Shown: in pieces, positions 20,291 through 30,738 of the stretch
How positions within the stretch are numbered: the stretch's first letter is position 1
How the letters are laid out: each line of letters opens with the position of its first letter
Assembly: GCA_037447655.1 (NCBI GenBank)
Contig: JBBHKE010002402.1
Span: forward strand, 1-47,344
DNA from: Zygnema cylindricum
Taxonomy: Eukaryota; Streptophyta; Zygnematophyceae; Zygnematales; Zygnemataceae
Direction of reading: 5' to 3'
Length of the DNA stretch: 47,344 nucleotides
Program-made: the position numbers and the translations under genes
The notes under the pieces: model-generated
What the model was told of the DNA's origin: nothing
The model's input: the letters and a program-made list of their open reading frames with translations, nothing else
Database searches by the model: none

Positions 20291-21143
20291 TTTGTACAAC
20301 CAAACGTACACACCAAACGACAACTGGAATTGGTCGTCGCAAAACCGAATCTACGCGAGACCAGGAATCTACGAAACGTACAACAACACCACACACGCTT
20401 GACGAAGAGACAAAACTATTCGGTCGCGCGACAGACCGCGACGACCGATTACAATTTTGACTCAACAATATAACAGTACTTTAAGACACGCTACAGTAAC
20501 TTAGAGTTTTGTACGTCTAAACGTGCGGTAAATGCCATCCACACTTTTTACGTACTAAAATACTAGTCGACAAGAAAACGTGACACTAACTTGTTAAATA
20601 AACGCATCTAGTTTTTCATACATTCTTAGGAAAGAATTTGACTGCAATCGGCATTCTTTTAATTTTTATTCTTCAACAAACTTTTCCAGAAACAGTCACG
20701 AAGGACATGTGATGTTTGGAATTTTGAGGCATTTATACTGAAGTTGTATATGGTCCAGTAGCTGCAAAATTTAATTCAAAAAATTAGAGTTAGAATTGTA
20801 AAGAAAGAATCACAAAAGTCAAGTGAGAATTAAAAAAAGAAAAGTTCAGCTAGAACTTCAAAATCCCAATTCGAATTGAAAAATTCGATATAGAATTTAA
20901 AACTCAATTTCCAACATTCGGGGCACAACTTTAAAATACATGTTAGGTTTTAAACATTCAGCTTAAAATTGAAAAGTACAAAATAGATTTGAAAAAAGTA
21001 TTGCAAAATTAGGTTAGAATTTTCGAAATAAATGGCAGAAATTGACGTGGAATGGGTCAAATTCCTGTAGCGAGAATCGTCCACGCTCTGACTTTTTGGC
21101 ACTAAGACAAAACATAATAAAATTCGCAAAAAAAATCGCATTT
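20291..21143. other. Intergenic, AT-rich
   Basis: No coding exon is seen. Repeated short motifs of the type AAATTCGAT / AAAATTCA occur at 20750-21010. This is probably decayed repeat DNA and the 3' flank of the PAN gene. Confidence 0.5.
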
Positions 21144-21149
21144 TTTATT
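21144..21149 (-). terminator. Poly(A) signal of the PAN gene
   Basis: AATAAA on the minus strand, about 100 nt past the stop codon at 21250-21252, in T/A-rich DNA. Confidence 0.5.
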
Positions 21150-21249
21150 TATATTTAATTAACAATCTGACTGGCCGATGCTAGAGATTTAACACAAAAT
21201 CTGCCATCTTCCAGAAACAGACCACAACCAATCCACAAATCATAAATAT

Positions 21250-23176
21250 TTAAAATTGCAAAAGACCCCACCAACAAAAACCTGAAATTATTAAGAAAAT
21301 ATGAAGAGTCTGGAGTTCTCACCAGGTTTTGCCAAATTTGCCTGTTTCCTTTTTATGACGCAACAAATACAAATTATACATCCAACAATAAGCAGAAGTC
21401 CCACAATTCCTCCTATTACCCCTCCGACTATCGCGCCGACATTGTTCGATTTCCCAGAAGCTGTCCACACATGTAACACACAAGATATAAGACAAAACTA
21501 AAACCAGAAAGGTGGAGTCAGCTCCTCTCCCTCTCCCTCTCCCTCTCCCTCTCCCCCTCCCTCTCCCCCTCCCTCTCCCACTCCCCCTCACTCTCTCTCT
21601 TTCCCTTTCTCTCCCTCCTCCTCTCCCACTGCCTCTCCCTCTCCCAAATCGCCTCCCCCTCCCTTTCCCTCTCAAACGAAACAAGGAAACGATCGAAAGA
21701 AACATGTCCGTATAAACAACAAAAAAAAAAGTTAAGTAAAGTTCGTTGGGCGAACGTACTTCGTCGAATGTGAAGCTTGGAGTTGGCGTACACCTGGACG
21801 GTTCCCGTGAGCGAGGCGTATAAGTAGCAGGCCAAGGGTTCCGTACTGAATCCGTACGCGACGCAGCCGCAGTTGGCGTCGCAGGTACTCTTGCATTCCT
21901 CCACAGTGCTATTCGGAAATATAACCTGGTCTGTTTTTTGCAAGTTGAAATCCCTGCCATCCTGTACATCGTAGCCGTAGTGAAGTTTGCAAGATTCCGC
22001 ATCTGAGAAAGGGGCGGAGAAAGGGAGAGGGCGAGGAGGAGGGGAGAGGGGGGATGCAAGTCAGAGGTGAGAAGGAGATGAGAGAGAAGGGGAAGCAAGG
22101 ACGAACAGGAAGAGGACAAAAACAAAACTTAGTAAAATTACTAGAGACAAAAATAGAGGACACACATTAGGATGTTTGTTTAGACACACAGCAAACATGA
22201 AAAGAAAAATACCCTTCATCACCGGAAGCGAGTAAGTCACTGTCACCCTGCCGTTACCGTCGGCGTCACTGTCCGTCACAACTGTGGGAGAACATACCTT
22301 TTCGGATGTGAAGCGTGGAAGAGCTGAAATTGGGTACATTTCCAAAAAGGGAAGTGTAGATATAGCAAGTCAAGTCGGTCGATTCGACCGAGTAAGCGAC
22401 GCAGGTACAGTCGGCGTTGCAGATACTCAGGCACTCCGCCGCACTATTAACGGTGGATTTAGAGTAGTCAACGTTAGAAGAATCGAAATCTCGGCCCGAG
22501 TAATCGTTATATTGATCGAGGAGATCACAGGATGCAGCTTCTGGGAAGGGAGGAGAGGAAAGGGAGGGAAGGAGAGAGGGAGTTAGTAAGGGTAATCATT
22601 ATATTGAGCTTCTGGGAAGGGAGGAGAGGAACGGGAGGGAAGGAGAGAGAGAGTTAGTGAGGGTAATCAATATATTGAGCTTCTGGGAAGGGAGGAGAGA
22701 AAAGGGAGGGAGGGAGGGAGGGAGTGAGTGAGGGTGGGAGAAGGGTAAGTGAGGGAGGAGAGAGGGGGGATTGGGGAAGGAGGAGGAGCATAGAGATAAA
22801 TAAAAATAAACAGCAATCTTCACCTCAATTCATTACTCACGCTACATATTTTATCACCTTCTCTGGGTCCTTCCTGCCTCTCATCTACTCTCTCCCAAAT
22901 CTTCTCTTTTGTCTCTTTCTTACACCTCCACCATTCACCTCCAGCTTCCCACCGATCCCTGTGATGTCAAGCCTCTCCGTCTCCCTCTCCCTCGAGCTTC
23001 CCCCTCTCTCCCTACCCATTGCCTCACTCCCAAAAAAAAGTTTCCCCTCTCTGTCGACCCACCTCTCTCCCTTACCCCTTACCTCTGATTCCTCCGAGAA
23101 AATTGGCAGCAAAGAGCAGCAGAAACGCCACACTCTGCAGGGTTATCCTTTCGCACGTGCGAATTCGGCCTGCCAT
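21250..23176 (-). CDS. Two-PAN/apple-domain single-pass membrane protein, six exons
   Basis: Exons on the minus strand: 23083-23176 (start ATG and hydrophobic signal peptide, VAFLLLFAANFLGG), 22298-22540 (PAN 1), 22213-22281 (22-residue linker), 21760-22002 (PAN 2), 21323-21460 (transmembrane), 21250-21281 (GFCWWGLLQF, stop). The total is 819 nt, 272 residues. All junctions are GT-AG and all are phase 1, so any exon can be skipped in frame. The two PAN exons are both exactly 243 nt and keep the same Cys pattern (ECLSICNADCTCVAYS and ECKSTCDANCGCVAYG). PAN domains bind protein or carbohydrate. The membrane helix (AIVGGVIGGIVGLLLIVG) is glycine-zipper-like, followed by a Cys cluster and basic CVIKRK: extracellular N-terminus, very short cytoplasmic tail, no kinase. 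Exons are GC-richer than the introns, which hold GA/CT repeats. The 16-nt gap 22282-22297 is the weak point. Ligand unknown. Confidence 0.8.
22537..22730 (+). repeat. 71-bp tandem repeat spanning a 3' splice site
   Basis: Units start at 22537, 22608 and 22679, each beginning GCTTCTGGGAAGGGAGGAGAG. The first overlaps the PAN 1 exon start. The others repeat the acceptor (CCCTTCCCAG on the minus strand) plus a shortened copy of the exon start (21 nt missing). Confidence 0.85.
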
Positions 23177-23603
23177 TGGTTGAGACTTGCTGGTGGACTG
23201 TGGCCCGAAAGACGACGTGGGTAATGTTAAGAGATACAGGTAGAGAAGGAGGGGGTGAAGGGAGAGGGTGGTACGTAAGAGAAGTACGAAATATGAAGGG
23301 AAGGGAAGGAAAAGTACGGAAGGTTGTAAAGGAGGTAGAGTAAAGTAGAGGTCGAGGTCGAGGAGGGGAAAGGAAAGGGTGGGAGGGAAGGGAGGAGAAG
23401 ACCAGGTAAGGTTGACGTGGGTGTAGAGGGAGAGGTAGAGGTAGAAGGTCAGGAAGGAGGAGGGGCAGAGGGATGGACGGGGAAGGAGAGCTTGAGGAAA
23501 TGGAAGGACTGTAGGTAAAGGGAGAGGGAGGGAGTGGCAATGACAGGAGAGGAGGTTAGAGAGAGAGAGATATACGATACGCTTGGTCTCTGGCAGCCCG
23601 GCT

Positions 23604-23612
23604 CTTTATATA
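23604..23612 (-). promoter_or_regulatory. TATA box, PAN gene
   Basis: TATATAAAG on the minus strand, 428 nt upstream of the ATG. The transcribed stretch between them is CT-rich on the sense strand, as in many plant 5' UTRs. No competing ATG with a long frame was noticed. Confidence 0.5.
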
Positions 23613-24870
23613 TGTTTTAAAAGCTCCGATTCTGATTCGTAGAGCGGTTTTCATGCTATGAAAAACAAAAGAAAAACATGGTACGGATAACTTTGTCGCG
23701 ACGTCGGGAATCTAAAAATGTTTGACGAGCTCAGGATGGAAATTGTTGGTTTAGTTTCCGTACGGAAGGTACAAGTCTCGAAGTCGTTAATTCCAAGCGT
23801 CAACTTTGAGTGGAGTTTTTGTCGGTGACATTTGCGCTGCTCGTCGTTTTCAATCATAATATAGTGTGGACTGGACATTTTCAGAAATAGGATTAGAATC
23901 TGCCACGTGTACATGTACATTATGTACGGAAAAAATCGTCTTTTGTTGTTGGTTCATGTCATTTTCGATTTGTTTAGTGCGAAAACCGGGCTAAGTAAAC
24001 CCTAGAGCTCAATGATTGGTTTAGGGATTTTATTTTTTTAGGGTTTGTATATTATTCACTTACAAGTGCGTACTTTCGGGTTCAATTTTTGAACGCTAAA
24101 AAAAAGCTATACCTGCCCGTGAAAATACTTTAAATTATTTTTAGCCGTCGAAAAGGAGATCGATTCGCTCTAGTCCCCTGTTGATATTAAAAAAAAAAAA
24201 TGGCACGGTTAAAATAACCCTTAAAATTTCTTATAAAAACTTTTGTACTTCCCTTCTTATTTCTTTTCATTTTTTTGTACTGGCCACGTGGCTAATTCTA
24301 AGAGGGTAAAAGGATAAGTCCTGTCATCTGATTGGCGAAGAAAACGGGTAATCGCGCAAATTGAGCGTGATATTAGCGACCTCTCTTTTTTTTGGCGACA
24401 ACGAGAAAGACAAAAGTGTACTTGAAGAACATTGTATTTTGAACAAAACTTTTTTTCCGACGGTTTTACGCGTCAAAATACAATGTGGGTTTCCGTTTCT
24501 CGACGGCAAAAAAAAAAAACTCTGATTCTATTTTCTGCCCGAAAAATTACACGTGTAATAAATAAAGTAATAGGTACGCCAGATTCCCTCTCGCATGAGC
24601 CAATCATGAACCTCTCCACACTAACTTTTTGTGGAGTCCCAAATTTGTCGTTTTATGAGCCCAGCCCTATTTTTTGTTTTGAAGCAAAACTGTTCACGCG
24701 CACTTTTAACCTTTTCCCAAAAAACAAAAGATTCAGTCACAATTTTTAATTGCCACGTGGAGTCACCATATATATCCGTACGCAAGTTCGTACAGTGGAT
24801 ATGAAGCATCTATTTTAAGCATAGTTCAAAAGTAGGCGTTTCTATTGTAGGCCTTTTGTCGGCACCTTTA

Positions 24871-25047
24871 TCGTAAGTTGTGTTATAGGCTTTTCATGTA
24901 ATCTTCTTAAGTCGCTACTTTGATCAACGACCGTCCGATCGTCCAAATCTGACGATAATCTTGTCGTAAGTTGTGTTATGGGCTTTTCGTGTGATCTTCT
25001 TAGATCGCTACTTTGATCAACGACCGTCAGATCGTCCAAATCTGACG
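24871..25047 (+). repeat. 93-bp tandem repeat, two copies
   Basis: Copies start at 24871 and 24964 (TCGTAAGTTGTGTTAT). Each includes GATCAACGACCGTC and GATCGTCCAAATCTGACG. They differ at a handful of positions. Function unknown. Confidence 0.85.
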
Positions 25048-25607
25048 GTTTAAATAAAAATTCGCTCAAAAATCACAGAAAAATATTTTTTTGTCCGATT
25101 TTTTTTTCAAATTTAGACATGACGTTTAATTCTTCATCGATCTATGTGCAACTCAACCCTGTTACTATTTTATTTCATTTTGCGGCCAATACAATATGGG
25201 TCTTAAGGGTATATTGTATTTTTTTCGTACAATAGGCATATTGTATGGGTGTACTTTTCACCTACTTTTGAACTATGATTTTAAGTTTTTCACTTTCAAG
25301 ATGAAGACAAAACATTTTTTTTGTTTCTTTTTGAAGGCGCGTTATTCAAAGTCAGTTGAGGCGCGTTGTCCCAAGTCCGTCCAAAAGATTTTGTCGTATG
25401 TACTGTAGCTCGGTACGACCGACCAGCATTGTCCTGTACGGAAAATCAAAGGACGAACGCCGTACGTGACGACAAGGAAAATAGACCCGCGAACTCTTCG
25501 GTGGACGTTCCGGTGTTATCCAGTTTATCTTGACCTTTTTGTCGTATAGGCGCAAAACGATTGGTTCCTAAACAAGTAAACATAATTTTCTTCGCACTGA
25601 AAATGAA

Positions 25608-25710
25608 AAGTATGTACGCTAAAGAAAAAAAATACGATAAAGTATGTACGCTAAAGAAAAAACAAATACGCTGAAGTATGTACGCTAAAGAAAAAAAAAA
25701 TACGCGAAGA
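25608..25710 (+). repeat. About 33-bp tandem repeat, three copies
   Basis: AAGTATGTACGCTAAAG followed by an A run and ATACG, three times with slightly different A-run lengths. Confidence 0.85.
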
Positions 25711-25760
25711 GGATGCGTTTCGAAAAGCAATAGTAACGAGACGATACTGTAATTCTGGAA

Positions 25761-26581
25761 GTACAGTACACTACACCGCCAATCGCTATTAGCGTACAGG
25801 TTTCTCGCTATTAGCGTACAGGTTTCTCGCTATTAGCGTACAGGTTTCTTTAGCGTATAGGAATAATCACAGTGATTTGCGCTAGGAATTTGAAAATTTT
25901 CAAAAAAAACATACATTCTAATTGTTTACTAATGCTAATTTGGGTCTTTGAAATATATGTCGGTCGCAAACATGCTTACACTAATATAGGTACTTGTACT
26001 AAATCTGACAAATACACCTTGAATCATTATTAGCCTTATGTACGTTATATCGACACCCCAAAATTTTGACATTGATACCTTAAATATAATAAATTACACT
26101 ATTTAAGGACGTGGACCATAATCTATCACGTCTCCTGGAACTAAATTAGAATGAATGACGCTATTTTTTTCTTTACTCTAATAATTTCTATAGTCTAATA
26201 ACGATTCACGGTGTAGTACACAAATCGTACGTCAACACAATGAAACTTGGTTGTTGGACGAATATGTGAGAACGTGATATTTGACAGCCCGATTTCATCC
26301 CCTTTTTAGAGCGCATAATCTCATGAGTCCGCGGTTATTAAAACTCATTAATTATACTTTTTCACACAAAAAGGTACAGTTTTGTACGGTCTGACACTTA
26401 CCGTACATCACACTATTGAAATGACAGCGTACTTTCGTTTTTACGCTAATTGGACAAAAAACCCTAAATGGCAAAAGGAAAAAACAGAATAATTTATGCT
26501 ATTTAAGAATTTGGAAAAAAAAAGCAGGACCGAATTAGCGTTCAATACGCTAATAGCGATTAGCGGTGTACTGCATAGTAC
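25761..26581. mobile_element. Possible MITE with inverted ends
   Basis: The left end (25761-25795, ...ACACCGCCAATCGCTATTAGCG) is an inverted match of 26546-26581 (CGCTAATAGCGATTAGCGGTGTACTG), and more weakly of 26195-26220. No coding capacity. A clear target duplication was not found; TA is possible. Inside the left end is a 22-bp tandem repeat (25784-25849, three copies of CGCTATTAGCGTACAGG plus TTTCT). Confidence 0.45.
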
Positions 26582-27179
26582 TCTTCTCTGTATTTTCTGA
26601 GGAGATTAGTGTAACGCGAAACTCCGCATGTAAATGAAATCTTGGAATCTTGTAATTTCAATCAACCCGAAATGAAAGTTTTGACTTACGGGGATCGACA
26701 ATGAATAAAAAGTAGGACCGTACAATATTTTGTATTGATGTACAAAGAACAAGATGAAGCGTTCTACTATGCGTCCCTCTAACTTACAAGTTGTTCGATC
26801 TAACACGTGGAGAACTCCAATTTAATTTCTTAAGCTCTTTTTTCTCAATGTAAGCAATTTGTTTTTCTTATTTTTTGCAACCATCGATGACATTCTTATT
26901 ATGAATAAATGGAAGCATTCATTCTTTTCCAAACTTCAAACTGACTACCTACTCTCTCCCTCAATGTTCGACGTTCGAATGTCCGGTTGTCGATTTCTCT
27001 TGTCGAATGTCCATTTATCATAATCAATGCCAAACTCATCATTCATCTTTAGAGGCCATTCATCCACTCTAAATAGATAGCAAAATGTATGGCATTAGCA
27101 TGAGGATGTAGCAAAACAGATTGGTATTGAACGAATGCTTGATGTTTGATTTTCGATGTTTGATGGGACCGAGAGGCGT

Positions 27180-27580
27180 AGAGTGAAAACGAGAGGAAGA
27201 GGAAGAGGGAGAGGGAGAATAAGAGGGAGGGAGGGAGGGAGAGGAAGAAAGAGAGGTAGAGGGAGGGAGGGAGGGAGGAAGGGCGGGCGGGAGGGAGGGA
27301 CGGACGGAGGGAGGGAGCAACAAAGAGAGGGAGAGGAGGGGGGAGCAAGAGGGAGAGGGACAGGGAGAGGGGGAGGGAGGGAGGGAGGTCGGGCAAGAGG
27401 GTGGGACGGAGGGAGGGAGAGTGAAAAGGAGAGAAAGAGGGAGAGGGAGGTGGAGAATGAGAGGGAAGGAAGGAAAAACGGTGGGCAAGAGGGAGGGAAC
27501 GACGGAGGGGGGGAGAGAAAAAAAAGAGGGAGGGAAGAAAGGCGGGCATGAGGGAGGGACGGGGGGAGGGTGGGAGTTGT
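27180..27580 (+). repeat. (GGGA)n / GA tract
   Basis: About 400 bp of GGGAGGGA and GAGAGG repeats. The long frames on both strands through it are artefacts of composition. Many GGG runs could form G-quadruplexes on the + strand. Confidence 0.9.
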
Positions 27581-28538
27581 GCTTAAACATTAATTCAAAC
27601 TTCAATTTAAGGCCGTCATAGATGTCATGACATTTGTATGTAGCATGCATAACATTTTAGAGTGTGTTCACATGTAGAATCGGTAATATCGACGTGCAAC
27701 CATAGTGGTTACACGTAGAATGGGCTAAGATACAATCTAATGATTCTCCATCGGCCCGTGGTTGGTGGTCAAAAACACTTCGTGGTTGGGCTTTAAACGT
27801 ATTGTATGCTCACAATGTTTCGATATTTTTTAGCCTTTTATTGCATTTAACTTGAGATATATATTACTAGTGTTATGTATGGGGTAAAGCCTTATCACGA
27901 TAAATTCGATATTTGATACATCAAATATCAAACGGTTAGAGGGCTCGATAAATGGCTCCGAGACCAACAAAAATTATCGCTATATATTTGGTGGGAGGTA
28001 GGTGTCTGTACACAAATATTGAACTGTGAACCGTACGAAAGATCCCCCCCCGCCCAAAAGGTCGAGGGCGCCCCACAAAGGGGGGGGGGGGGGGTTACGG
28101 GGGAGGGTGCGAGGGACTTTAAAAAAAAAATTGGAACATAGTGTCGCTTCGATATATCGTGGTAAAATTCTATCAGCATATTGAGCCCATACATTAGTAA
28201 AATATTGAGATATTAAGATTCTTGATAAATCTATTATCGGTTACCTAGAATTAGGTACATATCATTTAACGGCAAGGGGCTTTCGATACACAACATATGA
28301 TATGACGTAAAATTTGAAATTCTATATTGAAAAGTTAACGTTTTCTACCATTTCAAAAAAGAGGAAACACCATGACTCCTCAACAATCACTACATGAGGA
28401 ATGCTAATCAAGGGTAGTGTTAAGTGTCAATAGACACTAACCAGCATTGGATTTGCAACCTTCTTCACTTGATCATAGTCAACATATCCACTCGATATAT
28501 CGATAAGGAAGTTAGTGCAAAATATAGAAATTGATAGT
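27581..28538. other. Intergenic, with perfect hairpin and G run
   Basis: No gene is seen. GATATTTGAT-AC-ATCAAATATC is a perfect 10-bp inverted repeat near 27909-27930. A C7/G14 pair of runs lies at 28026-28094 (C run near 28026, G14 at 28081-28094). Confidence 0.6.
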
Positions 28539-28594
28539 TGTTTTAGTATTTCCTAGGTCTAAAATAAAGTGCAGAAAAAGAAGCCGAGGCAGTC

Positions 28595-28660
28595 TATCTC
28601 TAACTTCTCTCTCCAACTCTCACACTTGTTGCAGTCACTGAGAAGTTGGAGAGGAAGCTA
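28595..28660 (+). other. LTR stem-loop 1 (E2 LTR copy)
   Basis: CTCTCCAACT pairs with AGTTGGAGAG around the loop CACACTTGTTGCAGTCACTG, and an outer CTTC pairs with GAAG. The homologous solo-LTR copy uses different stem bases (see 28780-28845). Confidence 0.65.
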
Positions 28661-28779
28661 GTGCCATGGCTGCCTATGCTATCCAGAGATTTACGGGGTA
28701 GTTGTTGATATTTGTGTATTTTCTAGGTCTGTAAATAGGATAGAAAAAGGCAGAGGCAATCTGCCTCTAACTCCCCTTT

Positions 28780-28845
28780 CCAGCCCCCACACTTGTTGTA
28801 GTCACTGAAGGCTGGATAGGGAGCTAGAGCCATGGTTGCCCAAGC
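28780..28845 (+). other. LTR stem-loop 1 (solo LTR copy)
   Basis: CCCTTTCCAGCC pairs with GGCTGGATAGGG around CACACTTGTTGTAGTCACTG. Compared with the copy at 28595-28660 both arms changed together while the loop stayed the same. Confidence 0.65.
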
Positions 28846-28891
28846 TCTCTAGAGTACACAAGGGGTAAGTTAGGTACTCTTACCAAAAGTT

Positions 28892-28976
28892 AGTCGACGG
28901 TCCCAGGAATTGATCCTGGTACCTGTCATCTGACGATCGGTAATAGCCGGTAGCTTTAACCGTTTAGTCTAGTGCT
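28892..28976 (-). other. tRNA-like segment, antisense in solo LTR
   Basis: The reverse complement has ACTAAACGGTTAAAGC (box A-like) and CCAGGATCAATTCCTGG (T-arm-like, 5-bp stem). Confidence 0.5.
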
Positions 28977-29917
28977 AGTACTAAGACATATTAGGTTTGA
29001 TAATTATTTGTTTAGTTTCACGTAGACTTTATCATTTAACTAGAAATGTATACGTAGTGCATAGATACAGTTATATAAAGTACGAAGTACGATGCGGTTA
29101 CGAAATAGATACCGCGCATTTTGTTAGACATCAAAAAACATACCGCGCAAGTATCTATGACAGCTACGATTGAAATCATGATTTGATCGGATGGCCGCGA
29201 AGGATGCCGAGATCGCGGAATAGGATTTTGGCGGTTTGCGATCACCGCCACATCGAATGACACGTGGCAAAACCACATTGGATTGCGGAAACTCCGGAGA
29301 TTACGGAAACGAATCCCGATATGACATGTGTCGACATTTTGGCCATGTCGTACGATGGCCGTACATAAAGTACACCGGCACCTGTACTTTTATGTACGAC
29401 ACAGTATTTTAATTGGTGCCGTACTTCAGTAGATAGAAATTTAGAGGGGGGGATAGGACTTAGAAAATTTTGGGTAAGTAGCTGCCTCTCCCAGAGAGCA
29501 CTCTGTATAAATGGCAAACTTTGGCAAGCCATAACTATCAATTTACTTGACCATTTTCAGTGATTCTTTTTGCTGCGGACTCAGGGGAGTCCACGCTACA
29601 CAGGGGTGTAGTCGGTCGGAGTCTTTGTCTGCCAGGGTGGCTGCATTTATAAGGGCAAGTCAAAGTGGGTGAATGTGTCCAAATCTCATATTCTAACTTT
29701 GCATTCTGTGGTGGAACTGAGCACACAAAAAGTGTTATTTCACAGGGGTGAATCTATATTGGGATTCTGACTATCAAGGGGTCAGTCATTTGGGTTTATA
29801 TTATCTTGGAGTCGGCACTATCTAGATTAGCTTCTTTTGGATCTGCATACTCTGAGGGCCAATGGAGGTCTCAGAGTTTCAGTAGTAAAGTAGTATACTT
29901 ACTAAAATGTAAGCTGT

Positions 29918-30003
29918 CGCCTACAAGATTCGATCCTAGTACCTACGGATAAGTAATGGCGCCGGTAGCCGGTAGCCTCATCCATTTAGTCTAGGATTAG
30001 TGG
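29918..30003 (-). other. tRNA-like segment, antisense in E2 5' LTR
   Basis: The reverse complement has a box A-like ACTAAATGGATGAGG and a box B-like GGATCGAATC, in the conserved LTR position. Confidence 0.5.
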
Positions 30004-30738
30004 TAGACAATATAGTGTGTAATAAATATATAAACGTTAACATATAGGCTAATTCATTTAACGACAACTATATACGGATTACATAGAGTCAGTTATGAAA
30101 AGTACGGATTACAAGTACGAAAAATAAATAAGTACCATGCATTTGTTTTGATAGCGAAACAAAGACATCGCAACTATTTATGACAGCTATGATTGAAATC
30201 GACATTCAATCAGACGGCCGGAAAGAATGCCGAGATCGCGGAAGAAGATTTCGGCGGTTTATGGTCGCCGCCACATCAAATGACACGTGGCACCACGACA
30301 TTGGATTTCGGCATCTCCAGAGATTACAGAAACGAATCCAGAAAAGACAAGTGTCGACATTTTGGTCATGTCGTACAATGTTCGTACATAAAGTACATCG
30401 GCAGCTGTACCTTTATGTACGGTACACTAATATAATTGGTGCGGTACATCAGTAGATAGAGTTTAAGGGAGACATAGGACTTAGAAAAATATGGTAGACA
30501 GGACCCTCTCTCCAAGAGAGCTTCTGTACAAAAGGTCAACTTTGACCCTCAATAACTTACTGCTCAAGGGAGCAAATTCAAAGATTCTTTTTGCTATCGA
30601 CTCAGGGGAGTCTTGTCTTCACAACAATGAAGGAGGTAAGGGTTTTTTGTTTTCCAGGGTGGCAGTTATTTGTGGTGATAGACAAAGGGGTTATGGTTAT
30701 CCTAAAGGCTTCATGTGATCTGCCTACTCTGAGGTCCT

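Larger units (their letters stand above)
23613..27169. other. Intergenic DNA with short repeats
   Basis: No coding exon is recognised. It contains the tandem repeats and the palindromic element listed separately, several CCACGTGG motifs (near 24285 and 24751), and A/T-rich filler. Confidence 0.5.
28703..29881 (+). mobile_element. Solo LTR of the same family, target duplication GTAGT
   Basis: It starts TGTTGATATT, ends GAGTTTCA (1179 bp), and is flanked by GTAGT at 28698-28702 and 29882-29886. The host LTR resumes exactly after the duplication. It keeps all family landmarks and an open LTR-end frame (MEVSEF). Confidence 0.85.

Noticed and set aside
28780-28845. Hammerhead ribozyme in the LTR (retrozyme)
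   Set aside because: CTGAAGG and GTC occur in the conserved loop, but the CTGANGA...GAAA core and three-stem layout are absent.
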